From positions 1 through 42,627 of the forward strand of contig NZ_JAIXWA010000030.1 in the NCBI RefSeq assembly GCF_027482425.1: a DNA stretch of 42,627 nucleotides, in the 5' to 3' direction. The notes beneath the pieces were generated by a model. That model made no database searches. It was not told the origin of the DNA and was given only the letters and a program-made list of their open reading frames with translations. Source of the DNA: Flavobacterium sp. (lineage in GTDB: Bacteria; Bacteroidota; Bacteroidia; Flavobacteriales; Flavobacteriaceae). Position numbers and translations under genes: made by a program. Shown here in pieces: positions 32,028 to 40,633 of this stretch. Each line of letters starts with the position of its first letter. The first letter of the stretch is position 1.

Positions 32028-33491
32028 ATGGCTAGTAACGAATTAAACATCAAGTTAAAAGGTGATCGTGTTATTACACAGATTCCAACTACAAAGGATA
32101 AGGCCCTACGGATTAACCTGAACGAGAACATTTACGGAACCTTCGCTGAAATTGGAGCCGGTCAAGAAACCGTGCGTCATTTTTTCCGTGCAGGTGGCTC
32201 GTCGGGAACTATCGCCAAGGCGATGTCGGCTTACGATAAGGACTTCAGTGATGCTATTTACGGCAATGAAGACGATGGTCGTTATGTAACCGAAAGCCGT
32301 TTGAAAAAAATGTTGAACCACGAAGTTCGCTTGATTGAAGAGCGGTTAAAGCGGGATAAACACCCGAATAAAATGTTTTTCAGTTATGCTAATACCGTTG
32401 CTACCATTGATTTTGCAAAACAATTCAAAGGGCATGGCTGGGTAGGTATCAAATACCAAGTCGAACCCGATGAGGATTATAATGAAATCACCCTTCACAT
32501 TCGTTTTAAAGAAAATGATGCCCGTTTGCAGCAAGAAACGTTGGGTATATTGGGCGTGAATTTGATTTATGGTGCCTTCTACAAATACAACGACCCCAAG
32601 AAACTGTTACGCTACCTATACGACCATTTGGACAAAGACCAATTGGAAATCGACACCATCAACTTTTCGGGACCTCGATTTGCCAACGTAGACAACCGAT
32701 TGATCAGCTTGCAATTGGTGCGCAACGGAATGACTGATGCCGTAATGTTTGGTCCTGATGGAAAAAATATACTTCCCGCCGCAGTTTTATACAAGAAAAA
32801 TATCTTGGCGATTCGCGGAAGCTTCCGTCCCGTGACCAAAGTGAACATGGACATGTACGAGAAATCGTTGGAAATGTTCTACCAGGAGAATAAAGTTGAA
32901 AAAGAAAACACCTTTGTTGTTTTTGAAATTACGCTTTCTAACTTACGTTCGGAAGGCGAAATTGATGAACGCGACTTTATGGACCGTGCTGAATTGCTCT
33001 GTAAACTCGGCCAAACGGTAATGATATCCAACTTCCAAGAATATTATCGCGTTGTGGAGTACTTCTCTAGCTATACGAAGGCCCGTATGGGATTGGCGAT
33101 GGGCGTGAACAATCTTATTGATATTTTTGATGAAAAATACTACCGCCATTTGAGTGGTGGAATTTTGGAAGCCTTTGGTAAATTATTCTACCGCGATCTC
33201 AAAGTATACCTCTACCCGATGGAGGAAAATGGGGAGATAATTACTTCACAAAACTTAAAAGTACATCCGCGCATGAAAGAGCTGTACAAGTTCTTTGCCT
33301 ATAATGGCAAGGTGGTAGATGTAACCGACTTTGACCGGGGTAATCTCAAGATATTCTCTCGTGAAGTCTTGAAAATGATTACCAATGGTACACCGGGCTG
33401 GGAAGCCATGTTGCCAGAGGGTACAGCGGACTTGATTAAACAGCACCATTTGTTTGGATACGACCCCAATCGCGTATTGGAAGAAGTATAA
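32028..33491 (+). CDS. Conserved protein of unknown function (about 490 residues)
   Basis: 487 residues, cytosolic, no signal peptide or membrane segment. The N-terminal part has LRINLNENIYGTFAEIGAGQETVRHF and GGSSGTIAKAMSAYDK, which I recognise as a widely conserved bacterial family that databases sometimes label nicotinate-nucleotide adenylyltransferase. I see none of that enzyme's (H/T)xGH or ISSTxxR motifs, so I would not use the name. Well-formed alpha/beta composition throughout. Monocistronic between a -7 box and a strong terminator, which points to a housekeeping role. Confidence 0.8.
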   Translation: MASNELNIKLKGDRVITQIPTTKDKALRINLNENIYGTFAEIGAGQETVRHFFRAGGSSGTIAKAMSAYDKDFSDAIYGNEDDGRYVTESRLKKMLNHEVRLIEERLKRDKHPNKMFFSYANTVATIDFAKQFKGHGWVGIKYQVEPDEDYNEITLHIRFKENDARLQQETLGILGVNLIYGAFYKYNDPKKLLRYLYDHLDKDQLEIDTINFSGPRFANVDNRLISLQLVRNGMTDAVMFGPDGKNILPAAVLYKKNILAIRGSFRPVTKVNMDMYEKSLEMFYQENKVEKENTFVVFEITLSNLRSEGEIDERDFMDRAELLCKLGQTVMISNFQEYYRVVEYFSSYTKARMGLAMGVNNLIDIFDEKYYRHLSGGILEAFGKLFYRDLKVYLYPMEENGEIITSQNLKVHPRMKELYKFFAYNGKVVDVTDFDRGNLKIFSREVLKMITNGTPGWEAMLPEGTADLIKQHHLFGYDPNRVLEEV

Positions 33492-33494
33492 ATC

Positions 33495-33526
33495 AAAAGC
33501 CCCGAGTTAATTCGGGGCTTTTTTTG
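33495..33526. terminator. Bidirectional terminator
   Basis: The 9-bp perfect stem AAGCCCCGA (33497-33505) / TCGGGGCTT (33512-33520) has A's on the left and seven T's on the right. It serves the gene at 32028 and the convergent bcp gene. Confidence 0.9.
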
Positions 33527-33979
33527 TTAGGATAAGATTTGAGCCGCGTGGGCTTTTGTTTTCACTTCGGTTATGACGTCATCAATAATGCCCTCTTCGT
33601 TGATTACAAAAGTAGTACGGTGAATACCATCGTATTCTTTTCCCATAAACTTTTTGGGTCCCCAAACGCCAAACGCTTGAATAACCGCTTTATCTTCATC
33701 GGCCAACAGCGGGAAAGGAAATTCAAATTTGTTTCGAAAACTCGCTTGTGCTTTTGCCGAATCAGCACTGACGCCGAGTAAGGCATAATTTTGAGCTTCA
33801 AAACGGGCATAATTGTCCCGTAAGTCACAAGCCTCTGCGGTACAGCCGGGCGTATTCGCTTTGGGATAAAAGAACACAACTAATTTTTTACCCTTGTAAT
33901 CCGCCAAGGTATGTACATTTCCATCTTGATCTTTGCCTGCAAATGCTGGAGCAGCATCCCCTTTTTTTAATGTGGTCAT
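33527..33979 (-). CDS. bcp: Thioredoxin-dependent peroxiredoxin Bcp
   Basis: 150 residues, a full Bcp/PrxQ peroxiredoxin. The active site is NTPGCTAEACDLRD with peroxidatic C46 and resolving C51 five residues later, the atypical 2-Cys PrxQ arrangement. FPLLADEDKAVIQAFGVWG and RTTFVINEEGII complete the fold. It reduces hydrogen peroxide and organic peroxides using thioredoxin. Cytosolic. Divergent from nth, with 55 bases between the start codons. Confidence 0.95.
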   Translation of the reverse strand: MTTLKKGDAAPAFAGKDQDGNVHTLADYKGKKLVVFFYPKANTPGCTAEACDLRDNYARFEAQNYALLGVSADSAKAQASFRNKFEFPFPLLADEDKAVIQAFGVWGPKKFMGKEYDGIHRTTFVINEEGIIDDVITEVKTKAHAAQILS

Positions 33980-34034
33980 CGTATTTTTTATTTGTATGAG
34001 TTTGACGTAAATTTATACTTTTAAAAATACAAAA

Positions 34035-34691
34035 ATGACTCAGAAGGAACGCGCAACGTTTGTTATAAATACGTTAAAAGACCTCTACCCTACTATTCCT
34101 ATCCCTTTGGACCATAAAGATCCGTATACCCTTTTAATTGCCGTTTTGCTTTCGGCCCAATGTACCGATGTACGGGTAAATTTAACCACGCCTCATCTCT
34201 TTGCGAAAGCGGATAATCCCTTTGCTATGGTACAACTGCGCGTGGAAGAAATACGAGAGATCATCAAACCCTGTGGCCTTTCGCCAATGAAATCGAAGGC
34301 GATTCATGGCTTATCGCAAATTTTAATTGACAAATACAACGGTGAAGTTCCCCAAAGTTTTGAAGCCCTAGAAGCCCTCCCGGGTGTGGGACACAAAACA
34401 GCTAGTGTGGTGATGAGTCAGGCCTTTGGAGTGCCTGCATTTCCGGTAGACACACACATTCACCGTTTGATGTACCGTTGGGGGTTATCTAATGGAAAAA
34501 GTGTGGTACAAACCGAAAGGGATGCCAAAAAACTATTTCCGGAAGCGTCTTGGAATGATTTGCATTTACAAATTATTTGGTATGGAAGAGAATATTCGCC
34601 TGCACGAGGTTGGGACCTTGAAAAAGACCTAATTACCAAAACTATCGGGCGAAAATCAGTACTTAAAGACGCGCAAAAAAAATCCCGATAA
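34035..34691 (+). CDS. nth: Endonuclease III without the iron-sulfur cysteines
   Basis: 218 residues. The helix-hairpin-helix LPGVGHKTA contains the catalytic K121, and D139 (FPVDTHIHR) is the catalytic Asp, so glycosylase/AP-lyase activity on oxidised pyrimidines is expected. The C-terminal [4Fe-4S] motif C-x6-C-x2-C-x5-C of E. coli Nth is absent: S188, L195, D198 and I204 stand at the four Cys positions in GREYSPARGWDLEKDL and beyond. The fold otherwise keeps its length. The last codons form part of a terminator for the opposite strand. Confidence 0.92.
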   Translation: MTQKERATFVINTLKDLYPTIPIPLDHKDPYTLLIAVLLSAQCTDVRVNLTTPHLFAKADNPFAMVQLRVEEIREIIKPCGLSPMKSKAIHGLSQILIDKYNGEVPQSFEALEALPGVGHKTASVVMSQAFGVPAFPVDTHIHRLMYRWGLSNGKSVVQTERDAKKLFPEASWNDLHLQIIWYGREYSPARGWDLEKDLITKTIGRKSVLKDAQKKSR

Positions 34692-34706
34692 TGCACGTTA
34701 TCGGGA
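34675..34706 (-). terminator. Terminator of the sigma factor operon, overlapping the nth 3' end
   Basis: On the minus strand a 9-bp perfect stem (TCCCGATAA / TTATCGGGA, 34683-34691 with 34698-34706) is followed by eight T's, which are A's in the nth codons for Gln-Lys-Lys. The nth stop codon lies inside the stem. Confidence 0.8.
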
Positions 34707-34714
34707 CCATGGAT

Positions 34715-34858
34715 TTAATTGGTAATAATTTCGAAGTTCATTTGGCTCGTTTTTACAATTTTCAAGGCTTTTGAATAATTCAGTAAAAACTGCACCGTTT
34801 CTTTTTTGGGCAACCGTTTCGGAGTTGAAAAGGCTTTTTGAGAGTAAAGTTTCGCCAT
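34715..34858 (-). CDS. Small basic protein behind the sigma factor
   Basis: 47 residues from the ATG at 34858 (an in-frame ATG at 34885 would give 56). The sequence is Lys-rich and helical with SQKAFSTPKRLPKKETVQFL and NYSKALKIVKTS, ending NFEIITN. It looks like a real protein: consistent amphipathic pattern, a clean stop, and a terminator immediately downstream. It starts 56 bases after the sigma factor stop, on the same strand, so it is co-transcribed. A longer minus-strand open frame at 34698-34907 overlaps it in another frame but needs a TTG start. The function is unknown; a regulatory partner of the sigma factor is possible but unproven. Confidence 0.6.
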   Translation of the reverse strand: MAKLYSQKAFSTPKRLPKKETVQFLLNYSKALKIVKTSQMNFEIITN

Positions 34859-34913
34859 AGAGGTAAATTTGCGTGTTATTCCCATCTATAACGTTACCGT
34901 ACGTCAAATATTG

Positions 34914-35498
34914 TTAATTGGTTAAAATTATTTTATTTTTTTCAATCACTTTTCGCAAGTTCATCAACGCATAGCGCATTCTTCCCAGCGCAGTATTGAT
35001 GCTAACCCCTGTAATTTCAGCAATTTCATTGAAACTTAAGTCCTGATAAATCCGCATCACCAAGACTTCTTTTTGGTCCGCAGGCAATTCTTGGATGATT
35101 CTTCTTAAATCCTCCTCAATAACCTGATTGATCATCAAACCCTCGATTGTTTTGGAATCGTCTTTTATCACTGAGAAAATTGAAAATTCCTCGGTATCAC
35201 GTACCAAAGGCATTTTCTTGTTTCTACGAAAATGATCCACTATCAGGTTGTGTGCAATACGCATCACCCAAGGCAAAAACTTCCCTTCTTCATTGTAAGC
35301 ATTCGATTTCAAAGTTTTAATCACCTTAATAAAGGTGTCTTGAAAGATATCGTCTGCTACATCCCGATCGGGTAACTTGGAATAGATAAATCCATAAATT
35401 TTGGATTGATGCCGGTTAATTAATATTGCCAAAGCATTTTCATTGCCTGCAATATATTGCTGTACTAAGACAGAATCGGTGAGATGAGTTGTAGCCAT
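34914..35498 (-). CDS. ECF-type RNA polymerase sigma factor (sigma-70 family)
   Basis: 194 residues. Region 2 (about 25-95) has DRDVADDIFQDTFIKVIKTL and FLPWVMRIAHNLIVDHFRRNKK. Region 4 (about 130-185) has LPADQKEVLVMRIYQDLSFNEIAEITGVSINTALGRMRYAL with a clear helix-turn-helix. No anti-sigma factor gene is adjacent on either side; the small basic protein at 34715 is the only companion. The close resemblance to a conserved flavobacterial sigma factor suggests a core rather than an accessory role. The targets are unknown. Confidence 0.93.
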   Translation of the reverse strand: MATTHLTDSVLVQQYIAGNENALAILINRHQSKIYGFIYSKLPDRDVADDIFQDTFIKVIKTLKSNAYNEEGKFLPWVMRIAHNLIVDHFRRNKKMPLVRDTEEFSIFSVIKDDSKTIEGLMINQVIEEDLRRIIQELPADQKEVLVMRIYQDLSFNEIAEITGVSINTALGRMRYALMNLRKVIEKNKIILTN

Positions 35499-35655
35499 AG
35501 CGAACCCTTTTTAGTGATTTTTTTGTTTCTGTTGTCAATCTAAAAAGTAGTTTTTTACGCTATAGGCAAAAGAATTTGGTGTTAAGTAATAGCCAAATTT
35601 ACTATAATATTTTTTTAATATGCAAGTTTTATTCGATAAATTAACATATAGAACT

Positions 35656-35709
35656 AAAAAATCCCAAAATAAAGCGGCGGAAACCATGTTACTTTGGGAT
35701 TTTTTTTTA
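35656..35709. terminator. Strong bidirectional terminator
   Basis: ATCCCAAAATAA (35661-35672) pairs with TTACTTTGGGAT (35689-35700) apart from one base. Six A's lie on the left and ten T's on the right. On the minus strand it follows the decayed secreted-protein gene. The rest of 35499-35655 is AT-rich promoter region of the sigma factor. Confidence 0.85.
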
Positions 35710-35726
35710 AAAAGGGGTATTTGAAT

Positions 35727-36227
35727 CTATTGTTGCGTGATAACTACTTTTTGGGTACCCTTCTGCCCTTCTGCGTAAACCGTTACCAGATATAATCCAG
35801 AGGCTAGTGCCTGAATGGGAATGCGATCGGTGGATGCATAAGCGGTCAATACCTGTTGCCCCATCATATCATGAATATCCACTTTGTCAATAGGTAAGGA
35901 CGCTTGAATGCGCAATTCTTGTGACGCTGGGTTTAACACTTGAAACGATAATGCTTCGGGACTTGACAATTCCAAGGCGCAATTACTCCCCACCACATAC
36001 GAAAAATAACGTGTCACCTAGAGACCGCCAGCAAACGCGAACTTTACCGCATAATTGATAGTTGCTCCAAGTGTTTGCCCTGTTAATGTATACGTAAATG
36101 TTAGCCCCGTTGTATTGGTCATTTTAAACTCGGTAAATGGACTTTGACGCCACAACAAAGCTACCAAGCCTACTCGACCCGTATCCAACAATTCGAAAAA
36201 AACGTAATTTGTAAAAGTATTGTATAG
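35727..36227 (-). pseudogene. Decayed secreted-protein gene with type A sorting domain
   Basis: Two open stretches in one frame are separated by an in-frame TAG at 36018-36020. The upstream part (36021-36227, 69 codons) has FFELLDTGRVGLVALLW and ATINYAVKFAFAGG; the downstream part (35727-36017) begins VTRYFSYVVGSNC and ends in a type IX secretion type A domain with LASGLYLVTVYAEGQK. The two halves join smoothly as the C-terminus of a secreted glycan-active protein of Bacteroidota. The 5' end is lost at the TAA at 36228-36230. A GTG at 36015 could start a 96-residue product, but it would lack a signal peptide. Confidence 0.7.
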
Positions 36228-36364
36228 TTAAAATTTTGATTTTAGGAGGGCTGTAATAAAAAAAAAAGAAAATGAAGAAATGAAAAATTGTCCATTAAAG
36301 ATAAATTCCTCTTAAAACTGAACTCAAAAGCATTGACGATAGAGGCAAAAAAATGGGGAATGTG

Positions 36365-36372
36365 TATCTTTG
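36365..36372 (+). promoter_or_regulatory. -7 box (TATCTTTG) deciding the uvrA start
   Basis: An exact TAnnTTTG match. The TTG at 36370 is part of the box, so the first usable start is the ATG at 36385, giving a leader of only a few bases. Confidence 0.6.
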
Positions 36373-36384
36373 AAAAAAAAAGCA

Positions 36385-39174
36385 ATGCTATCGGAAAAGT
36401 TAGTCGAATTAGAGCCCAAAAAACACATTCTTATCAAAGGGGCCAGTATTCACAATCTTAAACATCTCAATCTCGCCATACCTCGCAACCAACTGGTCGT
36501 TATCACAGGACTATCGGGTTCAGGGAAGTCTTCAATAGCCTTTGATACCCTCTATGCAGAAGGACAACGACGTTATGTGGAAAGTTTATCGGCTTATGCG
36601 CGTCAGTTTTTGGGTCGCCTTGATAAACCGAAAGTTGAATACATTAAGGGGATTGCACCCGCTATTGCCATTGAGCAAAAAGTCAATACGAGCAATGCGC
36701 GCTCTACGGTGGGAACTTCTTCAGAAATTTATGATTATTTGAAGTTACTATTCGCTCGAATCGGGAAAACAATTTCCCCCATTTCGGGAAATGAAGTAAA
36801 AAAAGATACGGTAACTTCGGTAATCGACCATGTTAAGACTTTGGTCCCCGAAACCCGTTGGCTGTTGTTAGCTCCTATTCATGTCGAAGAAGGTAGAGCC
36901 TTAGAAGACAAACTGAACGTCCTTCTACAACAAGGTTTTATCCGTATTTTGGTCCATAATGAAATGCTGCGTTTGGATGAAATCGATCTCAAATCCCTCC
37001 CTAAAGAAAACATTCGTTTAGTAATTGATCGCATTGTAGTCAAAGAAGAAGAAACCTTTTACAACCGTCTTGCTGACGCGATTCAAACGGCTTTTTATGA
37101 AGGAAAAGGTACTTGTTATATTCAGTCGGCAGATCACAAAATTTGTACTGAATTCAATACCAACTTTGAACTTGATGGACTAACGTTTCTCGAACCTAAT
37201 ATTCATTTATTTAGTTTTAACAACCCTTATGGCGCCTGTCCGCGTTGTGAAGGCTATGGTAACATTATTGGCATCGATGAAGATTTGGTGATTCCTAATA
37301 CCGCGTTATCGGTGTTTGAAAATGCTATTTTCCCTTGGCGTGGCGAAAGTATGAGTTGGTATCGGGATCAATTGGTAAATAATGCTTACAAATTTGATTT
37401 CCCGATTCACAAACCCTATTTCCAATTGGATTCCGCCCAAAAAGAATTGGTGTGGAAGGGTAATAGCTACTTTGTCGGGTTGCATGATTTCTTTAAAGAA
37501 TTGGAGGAGAAAAACTATAAAATTCAAAATCGGGTAATGCTATCCCGTTACCGCGGGAAAACGAAATGTCCAGTGTGTAAGGGAAAGCGCCTGCGCACGG
37601 AAGCGCATTACGTGTACGTTGGGGGTAAAACCCTTGGCGACCTCGTAGACATGCCTATTCGGTCGTTATTGCCTTTTTTTGAAACACTACGCTTGTCGCA
37701 ACACGATGCACAAGTGGCCAAAAGACTCTTGTTAGAAATTCAAAACCGTTTGCGTTTTTTAAAAAATGTAGGCTTAGATTACCTTACATTGAACCGAAAC
37801 TCGGCTTCGCTCTCGGGCGGAGAATCGCAACGAATTAATTTGGCAACCTCGCTAGGAAGCAGTTTGGTGGGTTCGATGTACATTTTAGACGAACCCAGTA
37901 TTGGTTTGCATCCCAAAGACACTGAATTGCTCATTGAAGTCTTAAAAAACCTTCGCGATTTGGGCAATACGGTAATTGTAGTAGAACATGACGAAGATAT
38001 CATGCGGGAAGCCGATATGATTATCGATATTGGTCCCGAAGCTGGGAGTTTGGGAGGAGAATTGGTAGCACAAGGTACTTTCTCCGAAATTTTACAAGCC
38101 AACTCATTAACAGCCCAATATTTAAACGGAAAAATGGAAATTCAAGTGCCTACAGTTCGAAGAAAATGGTCGGCGTACATCGATATACTAGGGGCACGTG
38201 AACACAACCTTCAAAACGTAGATGTTCGATTCCCTTTGGAATGTCTTACTGTTATCACTGGGGTTTCGGGTAGTGGTAAAAGTACATTGGTCAAACGAAT
38301 TCTTTTCCCAGCCCTACAAAAAAAACTCGAAGGAATTGGTGAAAAAGCGGGTCAGTTCAGTGATATGCAAGGCCACTACCATCGCATTCATCATATCGAA
38401 TATGTAGACCAAAATCCGATTGGCCGAAGCTCGCGTTCAAATCCTGTTACCTACATCAAAGCATACGATGATATTCGGGATTTGTTCGCAAAGGAAAAAC
38501 TATCCAAAATTCGCGGCTACCAACCCAAACATTTTTCGTTTAATGTCGATGGTGGGCGTTGTGAAACGTGTAAAGGCGATGGAACAATCAATGTAGAAAT
38601 GGTTTTTATGGCTGATGTGGAATTGCCCTGTGAAACGTGTGGCGGTAAACGTTTTAAGAGAGAAATCTTGGAAGTTCAATTTAACGACCATAATATTGAT
38701 GCTATCCTTAACTTAACCATTGATGAGGCCATTGCCTTTTTCAAAAATCACCAGCAAAATAAAATTGTACAAAAATTACAACCGTTACAAGATGTAGGTC
38801 TAGGATATGTGCAGTTGGGACAATCTTCTTCTACCTTATCGGGCGGAGAAGCGCAACGCATAAAACTCGCCTCATTCCTGGTGAAAGGCACTACTAAGGA
38901 AAAAGCATTGTTTGTTTTTGACGAACCTACTACGGGGCTCCATTTTCACGATATTAAGAAGTTACTAGCTTCGTTTGAAGCGCTCATCGAAAAAGGCCAT
39001 TCGATTATCGTTATTGAGCATAATTTGGATTTAATCAAATGTGCGGATTGGATTATTGATTTGGGTCCGGAGGGAGGCGAAAAAGGAGGACAATTGATGG
39101 CTTTTGGAACCCCAGAAGAAGTTGTAAAGAACCCGAAATCCATTACAGGGCAATACTTAAAAGCAAAACTGTAA
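36385..39174 (+). CDS. uvrA: Excinuclease ABC subunit A
   Basis: 929 residues, normal length. Two ABC ATPase modules: the first Walker [10 protein letters not shown] (about 42-50) with its signature LSGGESQRI (about 476) and LDEPSIGLH (about 501); the second Walker [10 protein letters not shown] (about 626) with LSGGEAQRI (about 818) and FDEPTTGLH. The C-terminal zinc finger C-x2-C-x19-C-x2-C is intact (CETCKGDG...CETCGGKRF). Single C-x2-C pairs also occur at CPRCEGYG and CPVCKGKR. Known: UvrA finds bulky DNA damage and loads UvrB. uvrB and uvrC are not here. Bacteroidota often have two UvrA paralogues and I cannot tell which this is. Confidence 0.95.
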   Translation: MLSEKLVELEPKKHILIKGASIHNLKHLNLAIPRNQLVVITGLSGSGKSSIAFDTLYAEGQRRYVESLSAYARQFLGRLDKPKVEYIKGIAPAIAIEQKVNTSNARSTVGTSSEIYDYLKLLFARIGKTISPISGNEVKKDTVTSVIDHVKTLVPETRWLLLAPIHVEEGRALEDKLNVLLQQGFIRILVHNEMLRLDEIDLKSLPKENIRLVIDRIVVKEEETFYNRLADAIQTAFYEGKGTCYIQSADHKICTEFNTNFELDGLTFLEPNIHLFSFNNPYGACPRCEGYGNIIGIDEDLVIPNTALSVFENAIFPWRGESMSWYRDQLVNNAYKFDFPIHKPYFQLDSAQKELVWKGNSYFVGLHDFFKELEEKNYKIQNRVMLSRYRGKTKCPVCKGKRLRTEAHYVYVGGKTLGDLVDMPIRSLLPFFETLRLSQHDAQVAKRLLLEIQNRLRFLKNVGLDYLTLNRNSASLSGGESQRINLATSLGSSLVGSMYILDEPSIGLHPKDTELLIEVLKNLRDLGNTVIVVEHDEDIMREADMIIDIGPEAGSLGGELVAQGTFSEILQANSLTAQYLNGKMEIQVPTVRRKWSAYIDILGAREHNLQNVDVRFPLECLTVITGVSGSGKSTLVKRILFPALQKKLEGIGEKAGQFSDMQGHYHRIHHIEYVDQNPIGRSSRSNPVTYIKAYDDIRDLFAKEKLSKIRGYQPKHFSFNVDGGRCETCKGDGTINVEMVFMADVELPCETCGGKRFKREILEVQFNDHNIDAILNLTIDEAIAFFKNHQQNKIVQKLQPLQDVGLGYVQLGQSSSTLSGGEAQRIKLASFLVKGTTKEKALFVFDEPTTGLHFHDIKKLLASFEALIEKGHSIIVIEHNLDLIKCADWIIDLGPEGGEKGGQLMAFGTPEEVVKNPKSITGQYLKAKL

Positions 39175-39175
39175 T

Positions 39176-39208
39176 AAAAAACCCCTTCCAATTGGTGAAG
39201 GGGTTTTT
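39176..39208 (+). terminator. Terminator of uvrA
   Basis: ACCCCTTC (39181-39188) pairs with GAAGGGGT (39197-39204), followed by five T's and preceded by five A's. It can also serve the convergent peptidase gene at 39217. Confidence 0.88.
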
Positions 39209-39216
39209 GCTATCCT

Positions 39217-40398
39217 TTATTCTAAAACAATTTTTCGGGTAACTCGAGTAGAATCCGATTCCATAACCGCCATATACATGCCACGAGCCAAATGACCCAC
39301 AGCAAAACCTTTGACCAATGGCGCATCGGTAACCGCTTGGGATAGTACAACTTTACCTGTACTATCAATCAAGCTAAATTGATACTCATTCTTGGGAAAT
39401 GTCCCCAAATTCCAATAAATTTCATTTGTCGCTGGATTGGGGAAAACCGACATTTGATACTCCTGCGCCGCTGTTGTGCTGAGGGTTGTACTTGCTACGG
39501 CAAAATGCAACATAGCACCCGTAGCAGCTTGCGCTACTTTATAGTTGTAAACCGGGTCCATATTGACCAATAAATCGGTAGCCGTGTGTCGGTGGGTTGT
39601 TTCATTGGTTTCATAAAACCCCGTAATGATTTCACCATTATCTTCAAAGGTCATATAATCCGACGCATAGGCAAACGACAAATTGGTATTTAAGGGTGAA
39701 TACAATTCCGTACACGTAATCAATTGTTGTGTCATCGCATTAGAAGCCGCATTATTGGAAGTGGGATTACCCGTGTCGCGCTCACAAGTGATGGTATCGT
39801 TGATTTCTCCAGCTACCCCTCCTACTTGATCAATATTGAAGACCAAACGGATGCTCATTTTGGGTGTGGTGCCATTGACAACAGTGTTCACATAATTTAG
39901 ACTGCCACGCAAACCATCTTCTTCCCCCGAGAAATTGATAAAGCGAATGGAATATTCGGTAGGAACATTTTGCAATAACCGCGCGACTTCCAAAATAGCC
40001 GCTACCCCACTCCCATTATCATTGGTCCCTGTTCCCACAATGGAATCATAATGACCACAAATAATGACATAGGTATTGGGATAAGTGGTTCCGATTTTGG
40101 TGACTACTAAATTTTTACACACGGCAGATGATCCCGAATAGGTATACGAAAACTCTTGTAATTGATTGGCCGTGTAGCCGTAGCTAAGGTATTTACTCTT
40201 CAACCAATCTAGGGTATTTTGCAAAGCCGCTGTTCCGCGACGTTTTACACCTAAGCCTTCAAATTCAGTCAAATTGTTCGTGACATTCGTTTGTGAACAC
40301 TGATTGGCAATGTTGGCATACGCTTGAATAAACGATTGGGCATTCGAGGCAAATTGGAATCCAAATAATGAAATTAGGACCAGTAGGTTTTTTTTCAT
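39217..40398 (-). CDS. Secreted M28-family aminopeptidase with type IX sorting domain
   Basis: 393 residues: signal peptide (about 1-20), M28 catalytic domain and a C-terminal type A sorting domain (about 315-393, SVFPNPATNEIYW...LARGMYMAVM). Zinc and catalytic residues are H116 (CGHYDS), D127 (TNDNGSG), E159-E160 (SGEED), D190 (FNIDQVGG) and H271 (HRHTATD). Known: such enzymes remove N-terminal amino acids; here the sorting domain predicts export across the outer membrane. It lacks the protease-associated insert seen in the M28 enzyme at 1857-3227, so the two are not close paralogues. Confidence 0.93.
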   Translation of the reverse strand: MKKNLLVLISLFGFQFASNAQSFIQAYANIANQCSQTNVTNNLTEFEGLGVKRRGTAALQNTLDWLKSKYLSYGYTANQLQEFSYTYSGSSAVCKNLVVTKIGTTYPNTYVIICGHYDSIVGTGTNDNGSGVAAILEVARLLQNVPTEYSIRFINFSGEEDGLRGSLNYVNTVVNGTTPKMSIRLVFNIDQVGGVAGEINDTITCERDTGNPTSNNAASNAMTQQLITCTELYSPLNTNLSFAYASDYMTFEDNGEIITGFYETNETTHRHTATDLLVNMDPVYNYKVAQAATGAMLHFAVASTTLSTTAAQEYQMSVFPNPATNEIYWNLGTFPKNEYQFSLIDSTGKVVLSQAVTDAPLVKGFAVGHLARGMYMAVMESDSTRVTRKIVLE

Positions 40399-40543
40399 GG
40401 GGTAATCTTCAATAAAGTGGTTTGTTGTGGGTTCAAATATACATAAAATTATGGTGAAAATAAAGTGGTCAAATACAGTAAGACTTTTTCATTCAACGAG
40501 TTAAAAATCATTAACAAATCGTTGACAATTCCTCAGATAAAGA

Positions 40544-40559
40544 TGGCACAGGAATTGAA
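40544..40559 (+). promoter_or_regulatory. Possible sigma-54 promoter
   Basis: TGGCAC-N5-TTGAA has the -24 GG and the 10-base spacing of sigma-54 promoters. The -12 element reads GA where GC is expected, so it is not a full match. It lies 75 bases before the ATG at 40634. The rest of 40399-40633 holds no gene. Confidence 0.35.
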
Positions 40560-40633
40560 AATACCTTTACATCACAATGATCGAAGAAGCTGAAAATCGT
40601 AAGAGTAAGCAACAACAGTAAACCGAATGCCTT

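Noticed and set aside
31901..32131. N-terminal extension of the MBL hydrolase
   Set aside because: The extra 77 residues cross the promoter and 5' end of the divergent gene; the family starts at MKIYFLGTGTS.
34698..34907. 69-residue minus-strand frame starting with TTG
   Set aside because: It overlaps the small basic gene in another frame, needs a TTG start, and its composition is less protein-like; its end lies within the terminator stem.
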